From Eutypa lata (Eukaryota; Ascomycota; Sordariomycetes; Xylariales; Diatrypaceae), in NCBI GenBank assembly GCA_022661535.1, contig JAKULF010000020.1, positions 124,001 through 188,000 of the forward strand: 64,000 nucleotides of DNA, written 5' to 3'. A model generated the notes under the pieces. That model was not told the DNA's origin. It did not search any database and saw only the letters and a program-made list of their open reading frames with translations. Positions 50,301-61,525 of this stretch are shown piece by piece; positions within the stretch are counted from its first letter, which is position 1; each line of letters begins with the position of its first letter. The position numbers were made by a program, and so were the translations under genes.

Positions 50301-52372
50301 GCCATCACATGATGGATTGGCTGCAGGTACTCGATTGTTGGATTTCATGGATTGCTCGCGACCATCACACCTTGCTGCAGTGCAGTTCACCGAATCAGGT
50401 GTATAAAGGTACGCATATCAGCTCCCGAACTTACCAATCAGTCCTCATGGCCCCCCAGGGCGTCCAGGTCTAACTAAGCAGTCAGAGCGGGGCAAGCCGC
50501 AATGGAACACTACTTCTAACCAATAGAAGCCCCAATTACTCCTACAGCGAGGAGTTAGAAGGAGCTCATTGACACTCAACGCCGTATGATGCCTCATGAC
50601 CAGATACTCCTCATCGGATCTGACAGCGAGAGTTGAAACGCTTGGTCTTCCTCAAAAAGATCTGAAGGGCAGCCGTACTTGCCGACCCGACGTAGGCTTA
50701 GGGCTAGGCTAGCACGGGTAGCATCGGGGATATTGAAATCTTCCTATGGTAGGCTGGGTTGGTCAGACCAGGTCAGACCTTTATCATTCATCACATACCT
50801 ACTCAAGATCCCTCTCCGTTATCTATCGTGATAAAGAGATCATTTCTCGCCCATAATTACGCGTTTCACCTCAATTCCTCTTTTCAATTCAATACTCCCA
50901 CCATCCCTCCCAGGCAATCCTTTTGGTCCGCATATGCACATAATACCCTCAAAACCTCAAGGTCTAAGCATCGTTGCAGAGGTATCGGCGTCCTGGCTCC
51001 TGGGGATTGATATGATGTCATCTCTTGACTACTATGTTACCTGCGGTTTCGTTCTTCGGGGTAGATCGGGGCAATTAAGTTAATAATTTTCAATTATAAC
51101 TCACATCAAACATTCGCCCATTGAGAATAAAAAGGGGGCCTGTTCCATCTAGCAATATATGTTTGACTATACTGTCTGTCTATCGATGACGATAGGACAC
51201 CGCGAATAGGTAAATGGATTCGATTCTCGATCGTCTCTACCCCTCCCAAAAGGCAAGAAACCTCACATGACGTCCTCTTCGGCTCCTCCTGCCTGGTATC
51301 AATCCTCGGCGCATTCTCATCCACTAGCAATCTAGCTTCGACAGACGTCTTGGTTTCGTCGGTAAGGAAGTTGTGAAGCAAAAGTGATGTGTCAACACAT
51401 CTTTGTTCATTGTTTCTTTTAGCTGAAGCTTGTGATACTTCATTTATTTATTACAATGATACGACTACCTTTCAACTACCTCATCCTCCAGGACAGCCAT
51501 TTGTAGTAATTGATTAGCAGCTTACTGATAACGAATAAGACGATAGCACGCAACGATAGTCGATCATTAACCCCCCACCAGACGGGATGTTGGATTCGGT
51601 GTCGAAAAGGAACCGGCAAGAACAACGTGCCAACAGTGTTTATAGACACGCCCAGGATGACCACCTATAACTAATAAAAACAGGCCAGTTAGGGTTCTCC
51701 CAAAATCGCAAAGCGACTCTTTACACTTTAGCATTTACCTAAGTTGTCGGTAATGTATACCCAACCGGCCCACATTCGCCGTCCCGACACGTTTCCTGCC
51801 ATTGGTTGGTCGGTCGTTTTCCTGAAGTCAGTGGCGGTCTTGGTCTTAAGCTGTTCTGGCCATCGATTACACCAGGAGCAATGCGGAGGGATCCAAAAAA
51901 GAAGCCGTAGCGCCGTGAATGAAAAGACGGAGGGACGTATCATTCCGAGCGGGGCATTCCGGTCTTTGGGTCGCTCACTGCAGAAGTCTTTAGAAATCGG
52001 CGGCACGCGTAGCGATGGTTGTTGATATGTGAATGGATCTGGCGCTCGGGTCGTGTTAGGCCTCAACATGCTGGAAACACCAATGGAAGCGAATCGCCAA
52101 CACGATCTTTAGGCTCACTAGAAACCACTTCTCTCCCTTATGCAGGTCAATGATAAACGGTAGCTACTCGCATTGCGCCCAGCGCAATGCTCGTGGGTCA
52201 TTCAAAATGGATCGGCTTTCTAAACTACCTTGCTTCAAATCCATCCTCCGGATCTAACTTTAGAAGGTGGTTGCCATCCTTTCCCTTCCTTTTATTTTCT
52301 AGAAAACAGCTTCAAACTACAGTAGCTAGGTAGTACGATACTTAATACTTAGCTATCTTTGATGTCTCTTTG
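47311..52372. other. 5.1 kb gene-poor spacer upstream of PRM1
   Basis: The largest gene-poor spacer outside the A+T block. It starts with the PRM1 upstream region (T-rich, with a GAAT5 microsatellite near 47464-47484). Frames at 47960-48181, 51106-51381 and 51476-52069 have no recognisable content. Composition is mixed, with A+T-rich patches around 48360-48860. Confidence 0.5.
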
Positions 52373-53138
52373 ATGTCAGAAAAACGTTACTGGGCATGCC
52401 CAGTGCTGCCGGGTATGATATCTTGGCCCGAAACCCCGCCAAAGGCTTGTATTACACACAAGGAACAACCGTTTAGCAAGCTCAGGTGCGTTCGCGTGTG
52501 CTAGAGATAGGAGACTTCTGTACATATCTAGCAATTTGAAAGTAACACCGTGCAGGGAACACCTCCAGAGATGCCACTCGCACGATTCTACCCACAAAAC
52601 CAGCAAGGCGGTCGTTCCTGTCTTCACCCATCAGCAGATAAAGGCGCTATTTGAAAGACTCAAGGTTGAGGTGTATATATCCGTCGAGGATAAGTGGTAC
52701 GAGATCGTTGACACCGTCCGCAGTCTGCAAGGCGGCATTCCTGTCGATCGTTCCAAGATCCAAGGTCCCTACAACCCCGATTCGGAGGAGATCAAGCGGG
52801 AAGTGGTAGAGGCGTCGGCTCAGTTGGATCAAGTTTCGCGCCGAGATTACGAGAAGGAGCTCAGGCTCCTCAGCCCGGAGCAGTACATAGCCGTTTGCCA
52901 GACGTGGGTGCGACAAGGAAAGCGATACATTGAGCCATCGCCAGTCTTATCAACCGCCTGGCAAACATCCCCTAGCCAGCCGGATTTCAATTCAGTCACC
53001 TATCCGCCACCAACCGAGTTACAAAACGCCTCGGATGACAGCGATATCGTGAGGTTGTTGACTTTGACCCGATCACACCCAGCCCCCCTTAATAATAATA
53101 ATAACCCCCGCGAAGTGGGGCCGAGGGGTCGACAATAG
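52373..53138 (+). CDS. Unnamed C/H-rich zinc-finger-like protein, copy B, 231 aa, 2 exons
   Basis: Exon 1 is 52373-52485 (MSEKRYWACPVL to FSKL) and exon 2 is 52556-53138. The 70-nt GT-AG intron sits at exactly the same phase-2 position as in copy A, so the two genes share ancestry. The metal-site residues are kept: Cys of ACPV, Cys of PKAC, and EHLQRCH after the junction. The shared helical domain follows (FTHQQIKALFERLK, KWYEIVDTVRSLQG, DRSKIQGPYN, AVCQTWVRQGKRYIEP). By eye roughly half the aligned residues are identical to copy A. The C-terminus differs: Pro/Thr-rich, then an NNNNN run, with no heptad repeats. It lies on the opposite strand about 11 kb away, with PRM1 between the copies. 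The first exon is short and easily missed. Function unknown. Confidence 0.65.
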
Positions 53139-56100
53139 CACGTGACAACCTACATGTATACCAAGTAGGCAAGCATCCTTAGAACTTCACCCTTCCTGAT
53201 TTGATCGCTATTGGATATGCTTGCGACTTAAGCAGAGAAGAAGCTTTTATCGATACAGCGATGATGGTATCCCACAGAGTTGGATCTTTTATACATGGGG
53301 CGCTGGGCTTATTTTCTTAGATGACACCACGCTAGGACCTTGTTAGGACTTCTAGACGTCGACCAACACACACACATGCATAAAGATTTTACTCATCACC
53401 CCCACCAAAGAGCATTCCTGGGGGTTAACGACAGAGGTTTGGACCGTGGCGCGAGATTGATCTAGAAAGGCACGCTTTCCACTTAACTAGATATATATAC
53501 CCGTAACTAAAACCTTTTAACGAGAAGAAAAGAAAAAGAAAGAAAAAAAAGAAGGGTCACCAAAAGTTGCCCCACGTTTTTCTTGGTGATATCATGCACT
53601 GCTATCATGTTCGACGACTCTGATGCCTACGTATATACGGTGTAAGATAGACAGCCGACAGGACAGCTCACTACATAGAGTCTAGATAGATAGTCCTAGG
53701 TGGAGTCTGCTGATGCAGGAACGCTGCGGGTTGCGGGGTATTACTATACCAACATTTTCTTAGGGGTACAGCATCCGACATGTGTTATTGGATGAAGTCC
53801 GGTACGGCTCTACATCTCAAATCCCATATACGTAATTCGAGGTAGTTAGATGTAGACGAATTGTAACCCGTGAGGATAATGCCACAATGCCAGCACCTCG
53901 ATGCAATAGTGCAGGGGAGATATTGCATAGCGAAGCTTCCAGGCTGGCTGATCAAATGCATAGTGACGCCTATCATAGGGTCAGTGACATGTGGCCGGTA
54001 CGTAGTTACAGGTGGACAAGCTGACAGGCAAGTTGGACCTATAGAATGCCATTAAGCTGTAGGTAATAACTGAGCTGGACAACTATATGATACGTAGCCG
54101 TTCGCCCTGCCACGCTTCAGCAAAGAACATGAAATTTTTAGCCAACAGCATCTCTCGGTCACAAGCAACTAAAAGGGGCTACCATAAAATTAGGCGGACG
54201 ACATTGGCACAGCATTATCCACCAGATACTAGGTAGCTATGTACTTACTCTAGAATATGTGGCTTTTATACGCGGAGGAGCCATTGGACAGAGAACCAGG
54301 GCTTCTTACGCTTGTCTCTTATGGTAGGAACTGCTGCACGCCCATCTGCCACGTCACGGCTCGATGCGAGAACACAACACGCGCATGTTAATGGATAATT
54401 CCGCAAAAGAAAAGGAAACTAAAAATAAAAATAAAAATAAAAATAAAAATAAAAATAAGATAAAGATAAATCAAACAATTGAACTTTTTAGGCCGAAGTA
54501 TGTTCACAGAACATTTCTCATAACATGAAGCCCTCTAATCACACGACATCGTAACATATGCCCTGCTGTAAAGGAAGTGCAAGGGTTCTACCGACTACCT
54601 AGTACAACGATCCCGCCACGAAGAACCGCAGGCGCGATCCCGCTGCTTCGAAACGTGCTTTTAACTAATACCGGGTACCTAGGTAGGTATCAAGCTGAGC
54701 GCCTACCGAACAAGCCTCCTCCTCCAGGTCGAGGGCCAGGGAGCCGGCTACATAGTGCGATGCCTCCTCGATACCCCCGAGTTCTCGCGATGGACTTCGA
54801 TACGGAGGCCGTTCCTCGGGTTGGAGAGAAACGAACGGGGAAACCGCTATGCGTGGATCACGGGTATCTCGTGCAGGTTGTAACTCTGGGGATCGTAGGC
54901 GTAAGAGCGGTTAAGTGGCTTGATGTAGTCACGGATTAGCAAGAAGAAAGCATTGACTTACGACATGCAGTGCGAATATGAGGCAATACCACTGCAGGCA
55001 AGGGACGGCAAATATGACGGAGCCGCCCTAGAGTACCATGCTACTCGCGCAGGATATGCTAACTAATTCCATCATCGTGGGTAAATGAATAGGGGGGATG
55101 TTGAGAAAGACAGCAAGGGGAAATGGCAACTAGTTAACAGATTGCTTTACCTACTGAGTGGTGGTAATGGTGGACTCGTCATCAAACTTGAGCTTGGGGG
55201 CAACAATGGTAAGGCGTGGGTGCAAGGGGAACTAGAAGCTCATGATATGGAGATGAAATGGACCTAGAAATTCTAGAGAGCACGGGGTGGTAGAAGTGTT
55301 GTCGCAAGATACTTTTAAGTGCTTGCCTACCTGCTAAGATAGACGGTTTGATAGACGGCGGATACCGAACATGTATGAATAATACTTAAGAAGACAAAAT
55401 CCGTAAATGATAGTGATGGCTTCCTGGGTGTTGATCAGCGTGACTTGGAGTGGCCTTTTCGTAGTAGTTACGATCTTGTGCTCTAAGTCCCGTGTGGGCG
55501 AGGTTGGCTAAAGTTGTTTTTATGTTTGTCATGTTGAGATTTATACTCCTTCGCGGTCACGGTGTAATGTAGGATTTCAACATATAATGTTACTGCTTAA
55601 AACCGAAGAATAGCGCCCTAAGATTAAAGCCATTCACACTTCATGTGATTAGCCGCGTTTATATTGAGATGTAACGAACTGAATATAAGCTGTGCAACTG
55701 CTAGAACTAAGATTGCTTCAGGGTTGTGTTTAACATCAGCATGCGTATGCATAGCTTCAAGAAGAACTTGTGAATATCAAGTATGTAGGTATACATTTCG
55801 CTATACATGGCTACTATGAAAGCAAGCAATTCAACGCTGGGTATCTACCTAGCCATTATGACCCCCCTGTCGTCTTTGGTCGGCACCCGCTTCCACAATT
55901 TCTTCATGCTACCTACTAATAACATAAGTACGCTAGGTATTCACGAAGACATTTGAGAAGACGAACGCTCCTGCCGCCGAAGGTGGAGAGTAACCGCATC
56001 ACCAAATCGCAATGTAGCCTTCTGGACGAGTTCGGGTTCAGGTTGGGGTTGGGATCTGCGATGATGGTCATTCTTCAGATGAAAAGCGAGCATACGCACC

Positions 56101-56333
56101 CGATCTACACCCGACCTCTGCACATCATCTCCGCCATCATCATCATCACGAGCCTTGACATCCTAGCCAGGGCTCCTGCATTCGCTCTCCACCTCAGCAG
56201 CACGGAAAGCAGCCGAAGACGCGCCCGCGATGCCGTGAGCTACAGCCCTGTCCCATGACGCGTCGATCTCCCATCCATTACATGCCCGTTCCCAATTCTG
56301 ATTCTGGTCCCAAGGCAACGACGGCGCATCGTT
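53139..56333. other. 3.2 kb gene-poor spacer
   Basis: A 120-codon frame at 54577-54939 is the best candidate here but has no recognisable domain, and I do not call it a gene. It holds a perfect hexanucleotide microsatellite (listed) and the second exact copy of TACCTAGGTAGGTA at 54676-54689. 55940-56330 is the 3-prime side of PEX14. Confidence 0.5.
54421..54456 (+). repeat. (AAAAAT)6 microsatellite
   Basis: Six perfect units in intergenic DNA. Confidence 0.95.
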
Positions 56334-57566
56334 CTACCGCGCCGTCACGCCGGGGAAGCTCCGCGTACTCAGGAACATGCCCTTCACGCTGCGGATGGCA
56401 TCCTTGGTACGTCGGAACTCCTCATCGGAGCCGTTCGGACCCCGCGTGGAACCGCCACCACCGCCACCGCCCAGGTAGTCCGACGTAGAATACGCGAATG
56501 CGCCCGCGGGCGGCAGCGCCAGGTTATCGACGTCGTCGCGGATGGCGCGCACCGAGGCGCTGAGCTCGGCCGTCACGGCGGACCGCCGCGCGTACATGTC
56601 GTTGAGATCGGCGACGTGGGCTCGGATGGCCTTTAGGCGGCTGGCTTGCCTGTCGATTATGGATTCGTTCTCTGTCGTTGCCGCTGTCGGGCTACGAGTT
56701 CCCGATTCGAGGAGAGAAGAAGGAGGTGTTGATGATGATGGTGGTGGCGTTGTTTGCGTTCCGAAGTCGCGGTGGAACAGCTCCGTCGGGTCGCTGACCG
56801 TGCTTTCCGCGTCTTCATCACGTTGGTTGTCTTCTCCCCCTCGCGATTTCAGCAGTATGACCTTCCCGTCCTTGTCCTTGTAGGGCACCTCGCTGACGAC
56901 TCCCTCCAGCCGCTCGACGAACTCCCCTAGCTTCTCGCCCACGTGCTGGTAGTATTCGGAGCGCGCGTCGTTCAGGTTGTTGACCATAGGGTTGATGATG
57001 TACCGCGCTCCCCCGTATAGGAGGGTCCAGGCGCTGCTGGACACGGCGAGGATGTTGAGGAGACGCGACGGCGTGATCAGAGGTGGGGGTTTGGGCGAGG
57101 TGGTGAGGAATTCCGGATAGGTGATTATAGGTGGGACGTCGGCTCTTGGCTCTGTTGTGGTTGTTGATGATGGGGAGACCGTAGGGGATGCTGCCTCTTG
57201 TTGTTGTGGCGGTGACGGTGCTGAGGCAGAGGCAGGGGCAGATGTTGGTTGAGGTTCTAGTTCTCGCTCTGCTTTCTGAACTTCGGGGGTTTGTTCTGTT
57301 TCCCCTAACAACACCTGGATCTGTTCGGCGCTGAAGCCCTTGCTCTTCAGGAACTCGGTCTTCTTTTCGATGCTGTGGCCTCGTACATTCTCGTCGTTGA
57401 GGAATTGCCGGGCCTGTTCAATGGTGGCCTCTTCTGTTGCTTGTTCAGAGGTATCGTTGACATCATCATCAGACTTGCTAGCATCTGTAGCAGTCGGATC
57501 GACCTTAGCTTCAGCTTGCTGCTGCTGCTGCCACGCTGGTATGTGATTATCCTTCTCGTCCGCCAT
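56334..57566 (-). CDS. PEX14: Peroxisomal docking protein of the Pex14 family (PEX14, or PEX14/17 = PEX33), 410 aa
   Basis: A single exon from ATG 57566. Residues 46-88 form the Pex14 N-terminal helical domain, which binds WxxxF motifs of the Pex5 import receptor: EQARQFLNDENVRGHSIEKK, then FLKSKGFSAEQIQVLL. A Pro/Gln/Ser-rich linker follows. About residues 145-200 give the conserved fungal segment IITYPEFLTTSPKPPPLITP and the hydrophobic stretch LLNILAVSSSAWTLLYGGARYI, probably the membrane anchor. A coiled-coil-prone region lies near 290-330 (RQASRLKAIRAHVADLNDMY). A poly-Gly turn comes before the C-terminus (RRTKDAIRSVKGMFLSTRSF). It acts at the peroxisome membrane in import of PTS1/PTS2 cargo. 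Filamentous fungi have both Pex14 and the related Pex33; the choice between them is uncertain. Confidence 0.82.
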   Translation of the reverse strand: MADEKDNHIPAWQQQQQAEAKVDPTATDASKSDDDVNDTSEQATEEATIEQARQFLNDENVRGHSIEKKTEFLKSKGFSAEQIQVLLGETEQTPEVQKAERELEPQPTSAPASASAPSPPQQQEAASPTVSPSSTTTTEPRADVPPIITYPEFLTTSPKPPPLITPSRLLNILAVSSSAWTLLYGGARYIINPMVNNLNDARSEYYQHVGEKLGEFVERLEGVVSEVPYKDKDGKVILLKSRGGEDNQRDEDAESTVSDPTELFHRDFGTQTTPPPSSSTPPSSLLESGTRSPTAATTENESIIDRQASRLKAIRAHVADLNDMYARRSAVTAELSASVRAIRDDVDNLALPPAGAFAYSTSDYLGGGGGGGSTRGPNGSDEEFRRTKDAIRSVKGMFLSTRSFPGVTAR

Positions 57567-59878
57567 CGTAGGTTAGGTAATTGGGAAATAAGAAAGAAAC
57601 TTGGCAATGTAAAACTAAACGATAGAAAAAAAGAAAATAGAAGTGAATAAATTAATAACCCTGTCTACATAATCTTGGCTTTGAGCCTAGGTTTGGCGAT
57701 GCTATCATAGGCGTAACTACAGGTAAGGTTCCAGTTATGAATAAGCCGAGGTTTGGTTAGTGAAATGGATCCGAGCTTAGACTAATTCAACCCCATGTGG
57801 GAGACACCTTGATATGATGAAAACACCGGCATTATCATAATTGAACTTAGATTTACGCTAAGGTGAACCTTGTAACGGAGCAATGATCTTAACAAGTCTT
57901 TTTGGCTAGATCGGTACTAACAATTGCCGCCCCAGCTATTACCTAACTAAGTCGGGTAGTTCCAATGTGTACATTAGAGCTACATACAAGCTTGCATCTC
58001 CTCCAGATAACTTCACGTGACTCAGCTTGGACAGCCTGGATAATCTAAACTGAACTTTGAAATCATCAAGTAACTTAAGGTAAAGGTCATATTATAGAAG
58101 CAATTGATTAAGTCCTTCTACTTCGCTAATTTGTTCACCGCACTCAGCTAGCTTCGATTTAACTTGGGTATCTTACTGATAGAGGCGTCAAGTTCTTCCT
58201 TAGGTTTGATTTCGAATAGCTAAGTAGTTAACTAGATTCAAGCAACGAGTTACCATCAACCAACCGCTCTTTCCGATTTGTATCACCATCGACCATTTGC
58301 TTAACGCCAGCCAGCAAATCGCATCCAACCAAGCCAAGGTGGGCACATTCTGTCGATCCCTTGCATCAGTGAAGAAAAGATCAGGTCAGGCTCCTAATGC
58401 AATACTGCCCGCAATTTAAAACATACATGATGCTAAATATGTAAAGTAGAGAGTTGTAGCGAATCGAGAGCCCATTGTAGACCAATCATCAGGAGAGGAG
58501 AACCAATACCTACCTCTTAACCTTAGATGAAGGGGTGCTCTTGGCTCTAGCACGCACTCCAATTAACGAAGGTCGTGCGCATTCAAGGTAGCTTGGCTCC
58601 TGTCAGCCACAAGCAAAAGAGCATCTCGTATCTCGACAAGTCTTGAATTGAAACCTTAAGTATCATTGTAAGTATCAGTCAGCTCTTCAATCGGCAATCC
58701 ACCAATCCCGTATCATCTTGGCTCTATCGTCGCATCAATGTGGAGGGGGAGGGGTGCAATTCAGCCTTGTCGCTTGCTATCCAAAAAGGGGTGAAATCCA
58801 CAGTGGTTAAAGAAGGTGAAGAGACAAGAATGAAAGGAATGAAGTAAGATGACGATAATGATGATGATGATGATAATGGTGAGATGTGGGATTACGAGAG
58901 CAATCAAATCCCCGTCTAGCTACCTAAAGTTACATCCACATTCGTTCTTTTATTCATTCCCGTCATTCATCTACTGGTTGACTTTGGATTGGACCGCCTC
59001 TTCTTTCTGTGCCACCTTAAAACATATCTTCCTGGCTATCTACATTCTATCTTGATGCCTAGCATAACATTGCATACGTACATGTTTATATGTACACCCT
59101 TGCACAAGGGGTGCGGTTATGTTGGGTAGATTGATAGTGTAAAGTGTGTATGTGGTGTGTATGTCTTGGATGTGCATCACTACAACTGCAACTGCGACTG
59201 CGATTGCGATTGCAACGGCGTCTTCGCCTCATAGAGACAGGCACAAAGAGAGACATCATACATGGGTACATTGAATCCAAGTGGTCAAACATGTAATAAC
59301 CACCTAAAATCCATGTAACCCCCCCTCCAAACAAAACACAAAAAAAACTCGACAGACAAGTCTTCTAAATTAAGAAGACCTGCATCTACTACATCTACAT
59401 CTACATCAATCTACTTAATCCTTGTCCCTATCACAAGCGACAACACTTTCAATTCGGCAACTTCCAGGTCCGCCTCTCATCGGCATCCCGCAGTTGCAGT
59501 TGCAGTTGCATTCGCAGTCCTATCACCAACGCAGCCACGATCAGACCTAATTATTAGTCAAATAAGGCACGGCTTGTCTGACGTCGCAAGCTTATTTCAA
59601 CCTCTTCCTTGCCCTTACCCTTGTACCACATTCTCACTCTGTCTCTACTTCTCCTCCAAATAATATTCCATCAAAAACCAAAAGCTTTGATCATTTCTCT
59701 ATTTACCCCAACTTCCTACCTACCACATTCGGATAGCCCAATCAATCAGATTAATCTATTCACATAATTCAACCCTCTACTCTCCGAGACACCGTCTAGC
59801 TTATCGATATCTTACATACCTATTCTATACCCTGTACCCGCCGCCTACCTATTGGTTCATTCCTATTGTGTTTTAACC
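57567..59878. other. 2.3 kb divergent spacer between PEX14 and IES2
   Basis: No gene is supported. A GATGATGAT-type microsatellite lies near 58855-58876. Related hexanucleotide runs in opposite orientation lie at 59181-59216 and 59491-59520. The last 250 bp before ATG 59879 are pyrimidine-rich, as expected for a 5-prime leader. Confidence 0.5.
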
Positions 59879-61525
59879 ATGGCGTCTCGTCCCCGCCGTG
59901 CCGCGGCCCAAAAGGCAAACACGGCAATAACTGACATGGTTGATAGCGACAATCACATTAGCAGTCGGACAGGGAAGATCATGTCATCCAGGACATCGCG
60001 TCGATCTGAGGGTAAGAGTGTCGTAGCTTCGGTCTCGCGCGGCCCTCCCTCCTCACCCTCAGATTCTAACCAGCATATCCACGTCACAGTTAAGCTTCCG
60101 TCAAGCAAGCTCCGTCAGGCCACATCCAGCGGCGGCCGCTCCGCTCCGTCGGGTCGCCAGTCCTCCGCTCGGGATAGCTTCTCCGGCGGGGAGATCGTGG
60201 CCGGGAGGAGAAACCGCTCGCAGAAGAAGAGCTATGTCGTAGATTCGAGCGACGACGACGACGACGACGAAGAGGATGATGATGCCGAGGCAGAGGTCGA
60301 AGAAGATGATGATGATGACGATGATGAAGACGACGACGATGACGATGATGCCGAGGGTGAGGATGACGACATGGCTGATGCGCCAGGCGAAGACGAAATC
60401 GTGGTCAACGACGATATGGATATCGACGCCGAGGGAGAGGAGGATGAAGATGCCGAAGGCGAAGACGACATGGATGCGGAGCCTGTGCCACCTGCACCCA
60501 CTATCAAGGTATCGAAACCTCCAGCTAAGGGAAGCATCACTAGCAAGGCCAAACTACCCACCAAGTCCGCTATGAAGGCTTCTGCTGCTGCTGTTCCTCA
60601 GGCGAGAGACAGTGACGACGACGACGAAGAACTCAGCGAGCTAGAGAGCGAAGCAGATGAGATCCAGGATACCATCAAAATCGGCGGGGGCGGCAACGAC
60701 GAAGAAGAAGAAGACGCCGAGGGCGAAGATGAGGAGATGGAGGAGACCGTTGTTGGCAGTGGCGGCGGTCGTGGTAGTGGTGGTGGTGTTGTTGGCGGTG
60801 GCGGTCGTAGTCGTGGCGGTCCCGCCGAAGAAGAGCTCGACAGCGAGGACGACGGTAGCCGCGCCGAGACTCCCGACCTCACGAAGATGACGAAACGACA
60901 GCGTGCTCGGTTCGAGGAGAATGGCGAGGGTCTGATGAAACTCTCTGATGGCAAGTTTCTGCTAACACTAACTACCTAAACTACCTAACACTCTGCCTAA
61001 CTAAACCCACTTACTACGTACGAAAACCGTGCCCTGGAGAAGCAAAAACTAACGTTATATGTATATAAACAGAGGTGCAAGCCAAGAAACACTTCACCGC
61101 AGAAGAGCTGTCCATGCGTCGTGCGGAGATGGCGCGGCGGAGGAGAAACTTGAGCGAGAAGCGGAATGAGGAAGTAAAGGTATGGATGTCCCAGCAGATT
61201 TCTTTCTTTGAAATTCCTTTTTCTTCTTTTATAACTGAAATACGCTGTGATATTATTTAACTAACCAACCGCAATCCTGCAGATGGAGACTATCAACAAG
61301 CTCCTCAAGAAGCAGGCGCCCAAGACGACCCGCAAGGCCCAACTTGCTCTGGAAGCCACCCCTGACGTGGACTCCCAGAGGGCCAATCCCATCTTCATTC
61401 GGTGGGTGAATAACAAGGACGGAAGCAGAGTGGCTGTACCCGACGAGGTGGTGAGCGGCCCGATCGGAAGGGTATTCGTGCCCGGAGGCTTGAAGAGCGG
61501 GAAGATGGTCGAGGAGGTCTCGTAG
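59879..61525 (+). CDS. IES2: INO80 chromatin-remodelling subunit Ies2 (PAPA-1 domain), 473 aa, 3 exons
   Basis: Exons: 59879-60950, 61073-61179 and 61283-61525. The first intron has a GC donor (G|GCAAGT) and an AG acceptor; the second is GT-AG. Using GC gives the conserved run KLSDEVQAKKHFTAEELSMR, while the nearby GT at 60955 breaks the frame. The N-terminus is basic (MASRPRRAAAQK). The centre (about residues 115-330) is strongly acidic with Asp/Glu runs. The C-terminal third holds the conserved part: TKRQRARFEE, then AEMARRRRNLSEKRNEEVKM, METINKLLKKQAPK, and the zinc-less PAPA-1 tail FIRWVNNKDGSRVAVPDEV..GPIGRVFVPGG. Ies2 activates the INO80 ATPase in nucleosome sliding. The ATG at 59879 follows a pyrimidine-rich leader and ACC context. 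Confidence 0.88.

Noticed and set aside
51476..52069. Two adjoining minus-strand frames as a possible gene
   Set aside because: No domain, no convincing splice junction between them, and codon use does not differ from the spacer.
54577..54939. 120-codon plus-strand frame
   Set aside because: An ATG is not clearly in context, the content is Pro/Arg-rich without domain, and no neighbour supports it.
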